Shown one piece after another: positions 1 to 7,052 of a stretch of DNA of 50,455 nt (position 1 is the first letter of the stretch; each line of letters starts with the position of its first letter). This DNA comes from a virus: the IMG/VR virus record IMGVR_UViG_3300046804_001087, positions 1-50,455 of that record; one strand, written 5' to 3'. Both the position numbers and the translations under genes were made by a program. The notes under the pieces are model-generated. The model did no database searches. It was not told the DNA's origin and saw only the letters and a list, made by a program, of their open reading frames with translations.

Positions 1-2
1 GA

Positions 3-386
3 CCTACAGGACCACAAGGAACTCCAGGAAACGCAGGAAGCAAAGGACCAACTGGTCCAACCGGTCTCGCTGGATCCGCAGGAAATACAGGTGGTCCTGG
101 TCCTACCGGTCCTGTAGGTTTAACTGGTCCGACAGGTCCTGCAGGAACGCCCGGAAATAAAGGAGCAACTGGTCCAACCGGTCCTCAAGGAACTCCAGGA
201 AATGCGGGAACACCAGGAACTGGTGCAGCTGCGCCAAGCGGATCTCCAGGATCGTCCGGAAACGCTGGTTCACCAGGCCCTGCAGGAAACGCTGGTTCTC
301 CAGGATCGCAGGGAAATGCTATCTCTGGTAACTCCAATGTAACTAAATACATCAACGCAGGAACACAGAGTGGACCCGTATCATGA
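3..386 (+). CDS. Collagen-like fibre protein, C-terminal part (5' truncated)
   Basis: This frame is open from the window edge and ends in TGA at 384-386. Nearly all of it is Gly-X-Y triplets such as GPTGPTG, GTPGNAG and GSPGS, followed by a tail of about 20 non-collagen residues. Collagen-like triple helices are common in phage tail fibres, where they form trimeric shafts. The stop overlaps the next start (ATGA at 383-386), so the two genes are translationally coupled. The start lies outside the window. Tail fibre or whisker shaft is the likely role; the exact virion position is unknown. Confidence 0.8.
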   Translation, partial: PTGPQGTPGNAGSKGPTGPTGLAGSAGNTGGPGPTGPVGLTGPTGPAGTPGNKGATGPTGPQGTPGNAGTPGTGAAAPSGSPGSSGNAGSPGPAGNAGSPGSQGNAISGNSNVTKYINAGTQSGPVS

Positions 387-772
387 ATATTAATTACAAA
401 GTCACAGAAGTATGGCCAAATAATCATCAGATTGTTGTTAGATTTACAACTGATAATGTATCAGAAGAAGATGTGGTATCTTATCGCAACGAAAATGGTG
501 ACATAGTCCGTTGTACTACAGATGTTCCAATAACACTACCGGTTCCTACACCAACTGGTACGCAGTTAGAAGCGTGCATTTTGTCACATGCACCAATCGA
601 AACGTTGCAGAGATTAGAATCTATTAAAGATCCTAGCATCGATACTTCGTTAAGCGATATATCGGAAAATCTTTTGAATGTTACTAAAACTGTAACGCTG
701 GAACAAAGAGCAGAAACTATAAAGAACGCTTCAAAAGTTTCGCAAGAAGTGATTGACGGATTGATTAAATAA
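383..772 (+). CDS. Unknown protein coupled to the collagen-like fibre gene
   Basis: A 129-residue protein with no signal peptide or membrane segment and no family I recognise. The N-terminal half looks beta-rich, with alternating polar and hydrophobic residues. The C-terminal third, about residues 75-129, looks alpha-helical. The start overlaps the stop of the collagen-like gene by 4 nt and the stop abuts the next ATG at 772, so it belongs to the same transcription unit. A small gene directly after a fibre gene is often a fibre chaperone or tip protein in tailed phages. That role is inferred from position only. Confidence 0.7.
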   Translation: MNINYKVTEVWPNNHQIVVRFTTDNVSEEDVVSYRNENGDIVRCTTDVPITLPVPTPTGTQLEACILSHAPIETLQRLESIKDPSIDTSLSDISENLLNVTKTVTLEQRAETIKNASKVSQEVIDGLIK

Positions 773-1674
773 TGACTAAAAATCTAATCACTTTTAGTGG
801 CGGAGCAGATTCTGCGTTATTAGTTCACAAGCTAATAACAGAAACGAGTGATGAAAATACTTTGCTCGTTCTCTGCAACGAAAATCTAAAGTGGTCTCTC
901 AACACTAAAAAGTTGCTTGCTATTCAGCCAGTTTTAGCTGAGTTAAAAACATATGGAAATTTTGAAGTAATATATCACAATGTAGAAGTCGATCAAATCA
1001 ATTCGATGATGGACGATATGTGGTATGCGTATGCCATCAAGAAGTTCGCTTCAAAACTAAATGATGGTACATATGATAGATTGGTTTCTGCTGTAGGGTT
1101 TGAACAGAATAACGGCAAGTTCATGAAGAATCACGAACAGCGCGGCGTTAGACCTACGTTTGAAGCGAAGCATTTGTTTGATGCAGCTGTTACTAAAGGA
1201 CAATTTTGGCAACCTTTTGTAACAAACGACTTCTTTAATAATTACAACAGATGGCATCTATATAAGAATCTTCCAGAATCTTTAATGAACAAATCTATGT
1301 CTTGCATGACATATTCTAATCCCGCATGCGGACTTTGTGGAAAGTGTTTGTACAATCAAAAGGTGATTGAGTGCATTGCTGATGGATGGACTGCTTCAGA
1401 TCTACAGGAATGGACTGAAGAACGTTCAAGATACTACGGTGGCTCTAATAGAGATGCACCGATCATCTACTGGATTCATGCTGAGACTGGAGTCGGGGCA
1501 AGATTCAAGTGTGGAATATCCAAAGACGAGCGCAAAGGCGATTCTGTTTTTGTAAAGGACAAAATTACATTCGACGAGTGGTATGATACTATCGAATATA
1601 CTGTTCCCACGGATAACGGATTAAGTAATTGGAATCTGAGCAAATCTGATTGGTTGCCTCCAACGCAATCTTAA
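772..1674 (+). CDS. PP-loop ATPase, QueC-like (7-cyano-7-deazaguanine synthase family)
   Basis: 300 residues. A PP-loop SGGADS at residues 9-14 is the ATP-pyrophosphatase signature. Four cysteines, C178, C186, C189 and C192, have the CxxCxxC spacing of the QueC zinc site. QueC converts 7-carboxy-7-deazaguanine to preQ0, the precursor of queuosine and of the 7-deazaguanine DNA modifications that some phages use to evade restriction. The protein is about 70 residues longer than usual QueC, with the extra length after the zinc site. No FolE, QueD, QueE or DpdA-type gene is in this window, so preQ0 synthesis is not shown. Another PP-loop activity is possible. The end overlaps the convergent gene by 4 nt. 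Confidence 0.65.
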   Translation: MTKNLITFSGGADSALLVHKLITETSDENTLLVLCNENLKWSLNTKKLLAIQPVLAELKTYGNFEVIYHNVEVDQINSMMDDMWYAYAIKKFASKLNDGTYDRLVSAVGFEQNNGKFMKNHEQRGVRPTFEAKHLFDAAVTKGQFWQPFVTNDFFNNYNRWHLYKNLPESLMNKSMSCMTYSNPACGLCGKCLYNQKVIECIADGWTASDLQEWTEERSRYYGGSNRDAPIIYWIHAETGVGARFKCGISKDERKGDSVFVKDKITFDEWYDTIEYTVPTDNGLSNWNLSKSDWLPPTQS

Positions 1675-2600
1675 TTTATCAGTTTGTTTAGCAAGTCTTT
1701 ATCTACGTTCGACAGCTGATTCATTATATCCTGTGCTAGATTTGAATCAACTAAACTGACGTCGATACCTATCTTTTCTGCTTCCCTTACATATTCTGGA
1801 TCGTTGACAGCTTTAACAAAAGCTGATCTCAGTCTTTCTGCTTGTTCGGAAGGAACATCTGGAGGGGCTATGAACGGTCTGGTTAGAACGTTGGACAATT
1901 CTAAAACTGAAATAAGATAGCGACTATCTGCGTCTTTAGCCAGTTCCATAAGAGTGGGAACATTGTTCAACTCAGGATTTCTTTTTAATCCAGAACCATA
2001 TTGCAAAACGATTTGTCCTCTGATGTTGTTATACTTGTGTCCTGAAAAAGAATTGAAGAATGCGTCAACTTCATTGCGCTCGTATGAAAGTCTAATAGCT
2101 GGCTGATCTTTATATCCAGATATCTTGTTTAGTTTTAGATTTGTAGTTCTATTTACGAAATCAATTAAGCTAGATTCGCCGGAATTGTTATCACCAACTA
2201 TCAATCCTTCTTTGTATGGAATATTGGAAACTAAAACATTAACATCTCGTCTTCCATCAGCCGCAGATCCCAACCAAGTGAATTTCTTAGGATCGAACTG
2301 CGCGTTAGGTTCTCCAAGCATACTTCGTAGCGGAACTGTTCTAGGAACGGCTGCTATAGTTTTTCCGTCTTTTTCAGCTACGTTGTAAACATAGTTTGCA
2401 AGCGCAACACCGCCGGCTCCAGGAATCGTTCTCAACTCGACTTCAGTGATCTCAGGCATATACTTTTGCATATATCTGCCAACGATCCTAGCGTTTATTC
2501 CTGGTTGCGTAGCAGCATTCCAAGTCAGCACAGTAAGCGTCTTGGCTTCCGCAAAAGAAATTCCTGCGATAAAGACTGATGCTATAATTGATAATTTCAT
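1671..2600 (-). CDS. TctC/Bug-family periplasmic solute-binding protein
   Basis: 309 residues from the ATG at 2600, which overlaps the upstream stop (ATGA) and is followed directly by a signal peptide of about 20 residues ending FAEA. An in-frame start 24 nt further upstream is less likely. The mature protein looks like a tripartite tricarboxylate transporter receptor: an N-terminal IPGAGG segment, a central GDNNSGESS loop and a C-terminal APPDVPSEQAERLRSAF region. These proteins bind carboxylates in the periplasm and deliver them to TctAB. No transporter subunits are encoded here, so it would have to work with host permeases or act alone. It is a rare cargo for a phage, comparable in kind to phage-borne PstS. 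Confidence 0.85.
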   Translation of the reverse strand: MKLSIIASVFIAGISFAEAKTLTVLTWNAATQPGINARIVGRYMQKYMPEITEVELRTIPGAGGVALANYVYNVAEKDGKTIAAVPRTVPLRSMLGEPNAQFDPKKFTWLGSAADGRRDVNVLVSNIPYKEGLIVGDNNSGESSLIDFVNRTTNLKLNKISGYKDQPAIRLSYERNEVDAFFNSFSGHKYNNIRGQIVLQYGSGLKRNPELNNVPTLMELAKDADSRYLISVLELSNVLTRPFIAPPDVPSEQAERLRSAFVKAVNDPEYVREAEKIGIDVSLVDSNLAQDIMNQLSNVDKDLLNKLIN

Positions 2601-3214
2601 ATGAACTTTGGTCCGAGCACCCAAACAACAAGCGAACGTCTGGTACCTTTAATTATAGGTTTGACTCTGTGGATCATGAAAGAAGGGAAAAATATAGCTC
2701 TTCCTTTCGGAACGGGAACTGTTTCAGCATTTTCTTCCTTTCCTCTATTTATCTGAAATTCGCCTCCTTCAAAATCATCGTTCAACAACAAAGTCATTGA
2801 TAGTTTTCTTGGTTCAATATCGGCAGAATGACTAGTCGTAAATTCCATATCAGTATGCCAATCGTATCGTCCTTCTTCTTCAGAATTATATGTGGTGTAT
2901 TGAAACGTCTTATATCCGTTTAGATGAAATCCATAAAATTGATCGTTGATTGATTGAGTTATTGTGTTAATTCTATCAAAGATCCAAGCTGTGTCTGAGT
3001 TTCGTTCGTGGAATTTCACGTTTGAAACGCGATGCTTTTTAATGTCATTTTCATCATTTGAACCAAATGTGGTGCCGAGAACTGTACCTTGTGATTCACA
3101 GTAATCGATAACTTTTTGTAGTTCATCGTCTGTGAATGCGCCGTCCCAATATACCCAAGGATAGGTAATCTTAGTCCTCGTCCAAGGGTCATTGTAGATT
3201 GTGTTGTATTTCAT
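2597..3214 (-). CDS. 2-oxoglutarate/Fe(II)-dependent oxygenase (prolyl 4-hydroxylase-like)
   Basis: 205 residues. The double-stranded beta-helix signature is present: HTD at residues 120-122 gives His120 and Asp122 as iron ligands, His182 (SFMIHRV) is the distal His, and an Arg at 192 or 193 could bind 2-oxoglutarate. The LNDDFEGGEF segment is typical of this family. Such oxygenases are common in T4-like phages of aquatic bacteria, with unknown substrates. A GGAG ribosome-binding site lies 7 nt before the ATG. The gene leads a two-gene minus-strand unit whose second member, the TctC-like gene, starts in its stop codon. Confidence 0.88.
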   Translation of the reverse strand: MKYNTIYNDPWTRTKITYPWVYWDGAFTDDELQKVIDYCESQGTVLGTTFGSNDENDIKKHRVSNVKFHERNSDTAWIFDRINTITQSINDQFYGFHLNGYKTFQYTTYNSEEEGRYDWHTDMEFTTSHSADIEPRKLSMTLLLNDDFEGGEFQINRGKEENAETVPVPKGRAIFFPSFMIHRVKPIIKGTRRSLVVWVLGPKFI

Positions 3215-3237
3215 AGTTTTTCTCCAAGTTCCACTAT

Positions 3238-3267
3238 TGTATATAGCAGGACAATAAATAGTGTAAA
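3238..3267 (-). promoter_or_regulatory. Possible sigma70-like promoter for the minus-strand pair
   Basis: Read on the minus strand, TTTACA lies 16-18 bp before overlapping TATATA and TACAAT-like boxes, upstream of the oxygenase gene. The match is moderate, in an AT-rich gap between divergent genes. Confidence 0.3.
3253..3260 (+). promoter_or_regulatory. Possible late promoter (AATAAATA) for the curli-like cluster
   Basis: AATAAATA differs from the TATAAATA late box by one base and lies 22 nt before the first start of the cluster, with a GAAAGGA ribosome-binding site between them. It is the only promoter-like element seen directly ahead of the eight-gene run. Single-base variants occur easily in AT-rich gaps, so confidence is limited. 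Confidence 0.4.
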
Positions 3268-3282
3268 ACTGAAAGGACTGCT

Positions 3283-3561
3283 ATGGATTTCTTCAAACTC
3301 GTGGCTGAAGTGGGCTTTCCTATAGCATCAGCCTGCGCCGGCGGATATTTCGTATTCCTCACACTGAAGTTCATTTTAGCGGGTGTGATGAGTTCTGTAA
3401 AGGGTCTTTCTGGAATTATCATGGCTTTGGACAATCGTGTCAAGACCATGAACCACGACGTGATCCGTATTGATACGCTGGTCTCCAACGCACTGGGCAT
3501 AAAGCCAGATACGGATCGCATAGCACGAGCCGATGGCAAGAACGACGCAAGGAGAGACTGA
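3283..3561 (+). CDS. Small membrane protein, first of a paralogous pair
   Basis: 92 residues. An N-terminal hydrophobic segment, about residues 8-36 (GFPIASACAGGYFVFL and onward), is followed by a helical stretch with regular hydrophobic spacing (residues 45-70) and a charged tail. It resembles the next protein: both carry a GFPI-A-G-GY core in the membrane segment and a D-NDL/DV-R-like helix after it. The ATG follows GAAAGGA. The stop overlaps the next ATG by 1 nt (TGATG). It opens the curli-like cluster. It may be an inner-membrane partner of that system or a small holin-like protein. No known family is assigned. Confidence 0.75.
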   Translation: MDFFKLVAEVGFPIASACAGGYFVFLTLKFILAGVMSSVKGLSGIIMALDNRVKTMNHDVIRIDTLVSNALGIKPDTDRIARADGKNDARRD

Positions 3562-3866
3562 TGGATCTTGTAGCCATGATCAACAAATATGGTTTCCCTA
3601 TCGTCGCCGCCGGCGGCATGGGATATCTCATCTTCTATGTATGGAAGTGGGCTACGCAAGAAATCAAGCCAGTTCTGTCGGAAGCTAATACAGTTCTTAT
3701 TGCGTTGATTGATCGTATTCGTATGCTTGATAATGACCTCATTCGTTTGAACCAAAAAGTGAACGTTGTGCTGACGCTCCGAGGACAGCAGATTGAGGAG
3801 ATGAAGGATGCGCATCTGCAAGGTAGTAGCAATACTGCTAACAGCGACGACAAGCCAAGCAAGTGA
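3561..3866 (+). CDS. Small membrane protein, second of a paralogous pair
   Basis: 101 residues. A single membrane segment at about residues 10-30 (GFPIVAAGGMGYLIFYVW) precedes an amphipathic helix (about 40-80) that could form a coiled coil, and a polar tail. The arrangement matches the preceding gene, so the pair probably arose by tandem duplication. The 3' end overlaps the csgF-like gene by 59 nt in another frame. One-segment proteins with a cytoplasmic coiled coil occur among phage holin-like proteins, but the genetic context favours a role with the secretion genes. Function is unknown. Confidence 0.75.
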   Translation: MDLVAMINKYGFPIVAAGGMGYLIFYVWKWATQEIKPVLSEANTVLIALIDRIRMLDNDLIRLNQKVNVVLTLRGQQIEEMKDAHLQGSSNTANSDDKPSK

Positions 3867-4251
3867 GCTGAATTTCAAGTTCAAGAGTCCTGCGTTTTCT
3901 GGTGAGGGATATTCTTCACACGTATTGACGATTGACAATCAAGAGCAGACAAGAAAGCAGAAGCTGATCGACGAGAAGAAAGCTGAAGCTGCGAAAGCTG
4001 CTGCTGATGCGAAGAATACAAACTTGGCTAGATTTCTGAACAATCTGGAAAGTCGTGTCTATGCTACTATTTCGCAAAAGATTGCTGAAGAATTGTTCAA
4101 GAGTGGTAGTTCTAACTCTGGCGGTTCTTTTGACGTTGCTGGCAATAACGTCCAGTGGTCTTCAGTAGGAAATGATATTACGCTTCGCATAACTGATTCT
4201 GCTGGTGCTGTGACTGAGATTGTTGTGCCGACAGGGAGTCTAGCGTGGTAA
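3808..4251 (+). CDS. csgF: CsgF-like curli assembly protein
   Basis: 147 residues. A signal peptide of about 18 residues ends in SQA. The mature N-terminus, ELNFKFKSPAFSG, matches the conserved CsgF start in which an aromatic-rich strand is followed by a P-x-F-G/SG motif. In known curli systems this N-terminal segment inserts into the CsgG channel and the rest couples secretion to fibre nucleation at the surface. Residues 48-100 form an Ala/Lys-rich helix and the C-terminus is beta-rich, as in CsgF. The start lies inside the previous gene, out of frame, preceded by GAGGAG about 7 nt away. Its last 7 nt overlap the csgG-like start. Confidence 0.85.
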   Translation: MRICKVVAILLTATTSQASELNFKFKSPAFSGEGYSSHVLTIDNQEQTRKQKLIDEKKAEAAKAAADAKNTNLARFLNNLESRVYATISQKIAEELFKSGSSNSGGSFDVAGNNVQWSSVGNDITLRITDSAGAVTEIVVPTGSLAW

Positions 4252-5060
4252 GATTGTTGCTTATAGCACTAGCTAGTTTGATGGTTGCTGCTTGTCAGCC
4301 GCCAAAGTCTAGACAACAAAAGCTAGAGCCTAAGATTGAAGAATCTGGTGCTGAGGTAATCACTAAGAAGCGCATCAACGAGCTTGCGTCTTTGCCTGCT
4401 CTTGATGGTCCTTCTATTCCGATTGCTGTATATAAGTTCAATGATATGACTGGGCAACGTAAGCCTGCACAAACATTTGCGAGTCTTAGTTCTGCTGTAA
4501 CGCAAGGCGCTGAAGTGTTTCTTATCAAAGCTCTTCAGGACGCTGGAAACGGAAACTGGTTCAAAGTTGTTGAGCGCGTTGGTCTCGAGAATCTTGTAAA
4601 AGAACGACAGATCATTCGCAGTCAACGTGAACTTTATGAAAAAGAGGAAGCGAAACCGCTGACGCCACTGATTGTAGCTGGCGTAATGATTGAAGGCGGT
4701 ATCGTTGGATATGATAGTAATATAGGAACTGGCGGTGTTGGTGCTCGCGTCTTAGGAATAGGAGCGAGTCAGGAATATCGCAAGGATGAAGTGACTGTTG
4801 TTCTCAGACTTGTGTCTGTCAACACAGGCGAAGTGTTATTATCTACGGGTGCATCAAAGACTATTCTGAGCACGAGCGCAGGAACGAATCTGTTCAAGTT
4901 CGTTGATATAGGAACAAAGTCTGTAGAGTTTGAAGCTGGAGCGACCGTGAATGAACCTACAACATACGCAGTGCGTGTAGCCACTGAAGCAGCGGTCGCA
5001 GATATGATAAAAGAGGGAGCTAAGAAAAAGCTCTGGAAGTTCAAAACAAAGGGGAAGTAA
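4245..5060 (+). CDS. csgG: CsgG-like curli secretion channel, outer-membrane lipoprotein
   Basis: 271 residues, starting at GTG. A lipoprotein signal ends in the lipobox VAAC with Cys17 as the lipidated residue. Several stretches line up with E. coli CsgG: ERVGLENLVKERQIIR (110-125), VAGVMIEGGIVGYDSN (144-159), GGVGARVLGIGA (163-174) and TGEVLLSTGASKTILS (194-209). CsgG forms a nonameric outer-membrane pore for unfolded curlin subunits. By eye, the constriction positions Tyr51, Asn55 and Phe56 of E. coli CsgG fall on Gln76, Ser80 and Leu81 here, so the pore neck would lack its aromatic residues. The gene overlaps the csgF-like gene by 7 nt and ends immediately before the curlin-like gene. Confidence 0.92.
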   Translation: MVRLLLIALASLMVAACQPPKSRQQKLEPKIEESGAEVITKKRINELASLPALDGPSIPIAVYKFNDMTGQRKPAQTFASLSSAVTQGAEVFLIKALQDAGNGNWFKVVERVGLENLVKERQIIRSQRELYEKEEAKPLTPLIVAGVMIEGGIVGYDSNIGTGGVGARVLGIGASQEYRKDEVTVVLRLVSVNTGEVLLSTGASKTILSTSAGTNLFKFVDIGTKSVEFEAGATVNEPTTYAVRVATEAAVADMIKEGAKKKLWKFKTKGK

Positions 5061-5744
5061 ATGCGCATAGCAAGACTGACAGCGTTTTTGTCATTCTTGA
5101 TTATGTCTCAATATGCAAACGCCGCGAGCAATAGTATTTACGTTGATCAAATTGGAAGTGGATCAACTATATCACTGACACAAACTGGTACGGGCAACGC
5201 GATTGGTAGCACTACAAAGGCTGCTACCATAAATGGTGATAATAATACAATTACAATTGAACAGATCGGAAACACGAACACAATGTCGCTTGACGTAGGC
5301 GGCACTGGTGCAACTGTGACTACAACTATAACAGGCAACAGCAACGTTGTTGATGTAGCTTGCGGCGCAGGATCTGGAACGTGCAGCACATCTACAATCA
5401 CTAACACAATAACTGGCGATAGCAATACGCTTACACAATCTAGCACGAATCTTATTGATTCTACTGTAACGATTGATTCGAATAACAATACCGTCAGCGT
5501 AACGAATACTTCTACAGCTATTCTTGGTGCAAAGACTGTTATTGATATTTCTGGCGGCGACTCGAACAACGTTGCTGTAACACAAGCTGGTGTTGCTTCA
5601 ACGAACGGACATGACGTTGGATTGACAATTGTAGGCGCGACTAATGTTGTAGATATCAAGCAAGGTGGAACAGTTGATAGCAAGGTCGTTTCTAACATCA
5701 CTGGTTCTGGTAATACTCTCACTATCAAGTCCAACCATCCTTAA
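5061..5744 (+). CDS. Curlin-repeat protein (CsgA-like amyloid subunit)
   Basis: 227 residues. A Sec signal peptide runs to about residue 22 (QYANAAS). The mature part is built of short Asn/Gly/Thr/Ser-rich repeats with the curlin pattern: I-x-x-x-Q-x-G-x-x-N, for example YVDQIGSGSTISLTQTG (27-43) and ITIEQIGNTN (64-73). Curlin repeats form the stacked beta strands of curli amyloid. It contains exactly two cysteines, C101 and C108. The start codon immediately follows the csgG-like stop, and the last 80 nt also encode the start of the fecR-like gene in another frame. It is likely the main cargo of the CsgG-like channel. Confidence 0.85.
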   Translation: MRIARLTAFLSFLIMSQYANAASNSIYVDQIGSGSTISLTQTGTGNAIGSTTKAATINGDNNTITIEQIGNTNTMSLDVGGTGATVTTTITGNSNVVDVACGAGSGTCSTSTITNTITGDSNTLTQSSTNLIDSTVTIDSNNNTVSVTNTSTAILGAKTVIDISGGDSNNVAVTQAGVASTNGHDVGLTIVGATNVVDIKQGGTVDSKVVSNITGSGNTLTIKSNHP

Positions 5745-6780
5745 GGCGGATGTTGGAAAGGTAACGGAGCAAACAGGACCAACTGAAATAAAACGCAGCG
5801 CACAGATGATTCCCAGCGCACTATCGCTGGGAATCGAGATGAATGATATTATCACAACAGCTAACGCCAAAGCTGGTATCACGTTCAAAGATGAAACTCG
5901 TGTGCAAATCACGGAGCACTCCAAACTCGTGATAGACAACTTCGTTTATGACGGTGAGAAGAAAACTGGCAAGCTCGGTATCAAGATGGCGCTTGGTACT
6001 ATCAAATATGCTTCCGGTCAAATAGCAAAGAGCGATCCACAACAAGTCGTCGTAACAACGCCAACCGCAACGATTGGTGTTCGTGGCACAGATTTTTCTA
6101 GCACAGTCGATGAGATAGGAAGATCAACGATTGTTCTTCTTCCGTCTTGTCCCACGGGTTGGAAGAATCTTGAGCGCGATTGTGTCGTAGGTGCAATCAG
6201 CGTAACAACTGATATGGGAACAATAATCCTCACGCGCGCATTCGAGTCTGTATCTGTGCAATCGAGCATGACGCAACCTAGATCAGCGCTGTTGAATCTG
6301 TCGATGGATCAAATCAACAACATGCTTATCGTCACTCCGCCTAAACGCATCGCAGAATCTGCGGGACCTGTTGTGCGACAGAAAGACGCGCTCGATGAAG
6401 ATCTCCTGGGAAAAGATTTCTTGAAGTACGATGAGCTCAAGAAAAACTATCTTGAGGAAGATAACAACAAACTAAAGAAAAATTATCTAGACACAGATTA
6501 TCTTGTTGACTTTATTCTTATAGCCAATACGCAAATCATGGGAAATGAGCTCGACGAGTTCTCGCAATTGTTGCCTAAATATGATCCGAGGACAGGACTC
6601 AAGTTCGCAATAGAAAATGATTTCCTGTATCTTAATCGTGAATCACTGAACGCATACGCTGAAATTAGAGTACCCACGACGGCTGCTGTTACGACAAGAT
6701 TCTCTCAAGATGGTGTTGATATCAAGCAAATGGTAAACAGCGCAGGAACAACAACTATTACGATAAAGCAAAGCCAATGA
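5665..6780 (+). CDS. FecR-domain secreted protein
   Basis: 371 residues from a GTG at 5665, inside the curlin gene. Only this upstream start yields a complete signal peptide (hydrophobic residues 9-27, ending ILKA), which supports the 80-nt overlap. A FecR domain spans about residues 30-200, with the family motif TPTATIGVRGTDF at 132-144. FecR domains act in the periplasm, often as partners of membrane sensors. Two cysteines only (C162, C173) could form a disulfide. The middle (240-300) is charged and helical. The last 30 residues, with QDGVDIKQ and TTTITIKQ, resemble curlin repeats. The stop overlaps the next ATG (ATGA). Confidence 0.85.
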   Translation: MEQLIARSFLTSLVLVILSLSSPTILKADVGKVTEQTGPTEIKRSAQMIPSALSLGIEMNDIITTANAKAGITFKDETRVQITEHSKLVIDNFVYDGEKKTGKLGIKMALGTIKYASGQIAKSDPQQVVVTTPTATIGVRGTDFSSTVDEIGRSTIVLLPSCPTGWKNLERDCVVGAISVTTDMGTIILTRAFESVSVQSSMTQPRSALLNLSMDQINNMLIVTPPKRIAESAGPVVRQKDALDEDLLGKDFLKYDELKKNYLEEDNNKLKKNYLDTDYLVDFILIANTQIMGNELDEFSQLLPKYDPRTGLKFAIENDFLYLNRESLNAYAEIRVPTTAAVTTRFSQDGVDIKQMVNSAGTTTITIKQSQ

Positions 6781-7052
6781 AAACATTTATCGCACTATTA
6801 CTCATGACAACTTCTGCGATCGCGCAGACCGTTCCCACAACGCAAAATAATGCGACTGTGAACATCACAGGAAACAATCAAAATGTTATCATTAATCAGT
6901 CTGGTGCTGGGCATAACGCTAATCTTAATCTTAATGGAAACGATATTCCTGTTAATGTCAGTCAGTCTGGGCTTACTCCGCAGACTTTTACTCTTACTCA
7001 TACCTGCAGCAGCGCTTGTGCTAGTAACCCTATTGTGGTTAATCAATACTGA
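6777..7052 (+). CDS. Short curlin-like secreted protein
   Basis: 91 residues. A signal peptide ends at TSAIA (residue 16). The mature 75 residues contain two or three curlin-type repeats, such as VIINQSGAGHN (37-47) and VNVSQSGLTPQ (59-69), then a cysteine pair C77 and C81 and a final VVNQY. By size and repeat content it could act like the minor curlin CsgB (nucleator) or as a chain terminator. This is inference, since CsgB is normally about 150 residues. It is coupled to both neighbours: ATGA with the fecR-like gene and a 1-nt overlap with the cyclase gene. Confidence 0.78.
   Translation: MKTFIALLLMTTSAIAQTVPTTQNNATVNITGNNQNVIINQSGAGHNANLNLNGNDIPVNVSQSGLTPQTFTLTHTCSSACASNPIVVNQY

Noticed and set aside
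185-427. Minus-strand Pro/Gly-rich frame over the collagen-like gene
   Set aside because: The complement of Gly-X-Y coding repeats also reads as Gly/Pro-rich. The plus-strand frame is continuous from the window edge and coupled to the next gene.
5147-5734. Long minus-strand open frame (about 195 codons) opposite the curlin-like gene
   Set aside because: It mirrors the Thr/Asn/Val-rich repeats of the plus-strand gene, has no ribosome-binding site and lies inside a tightly coupled operon. The plus-strand frame has a signal peptide and curlin pattern.
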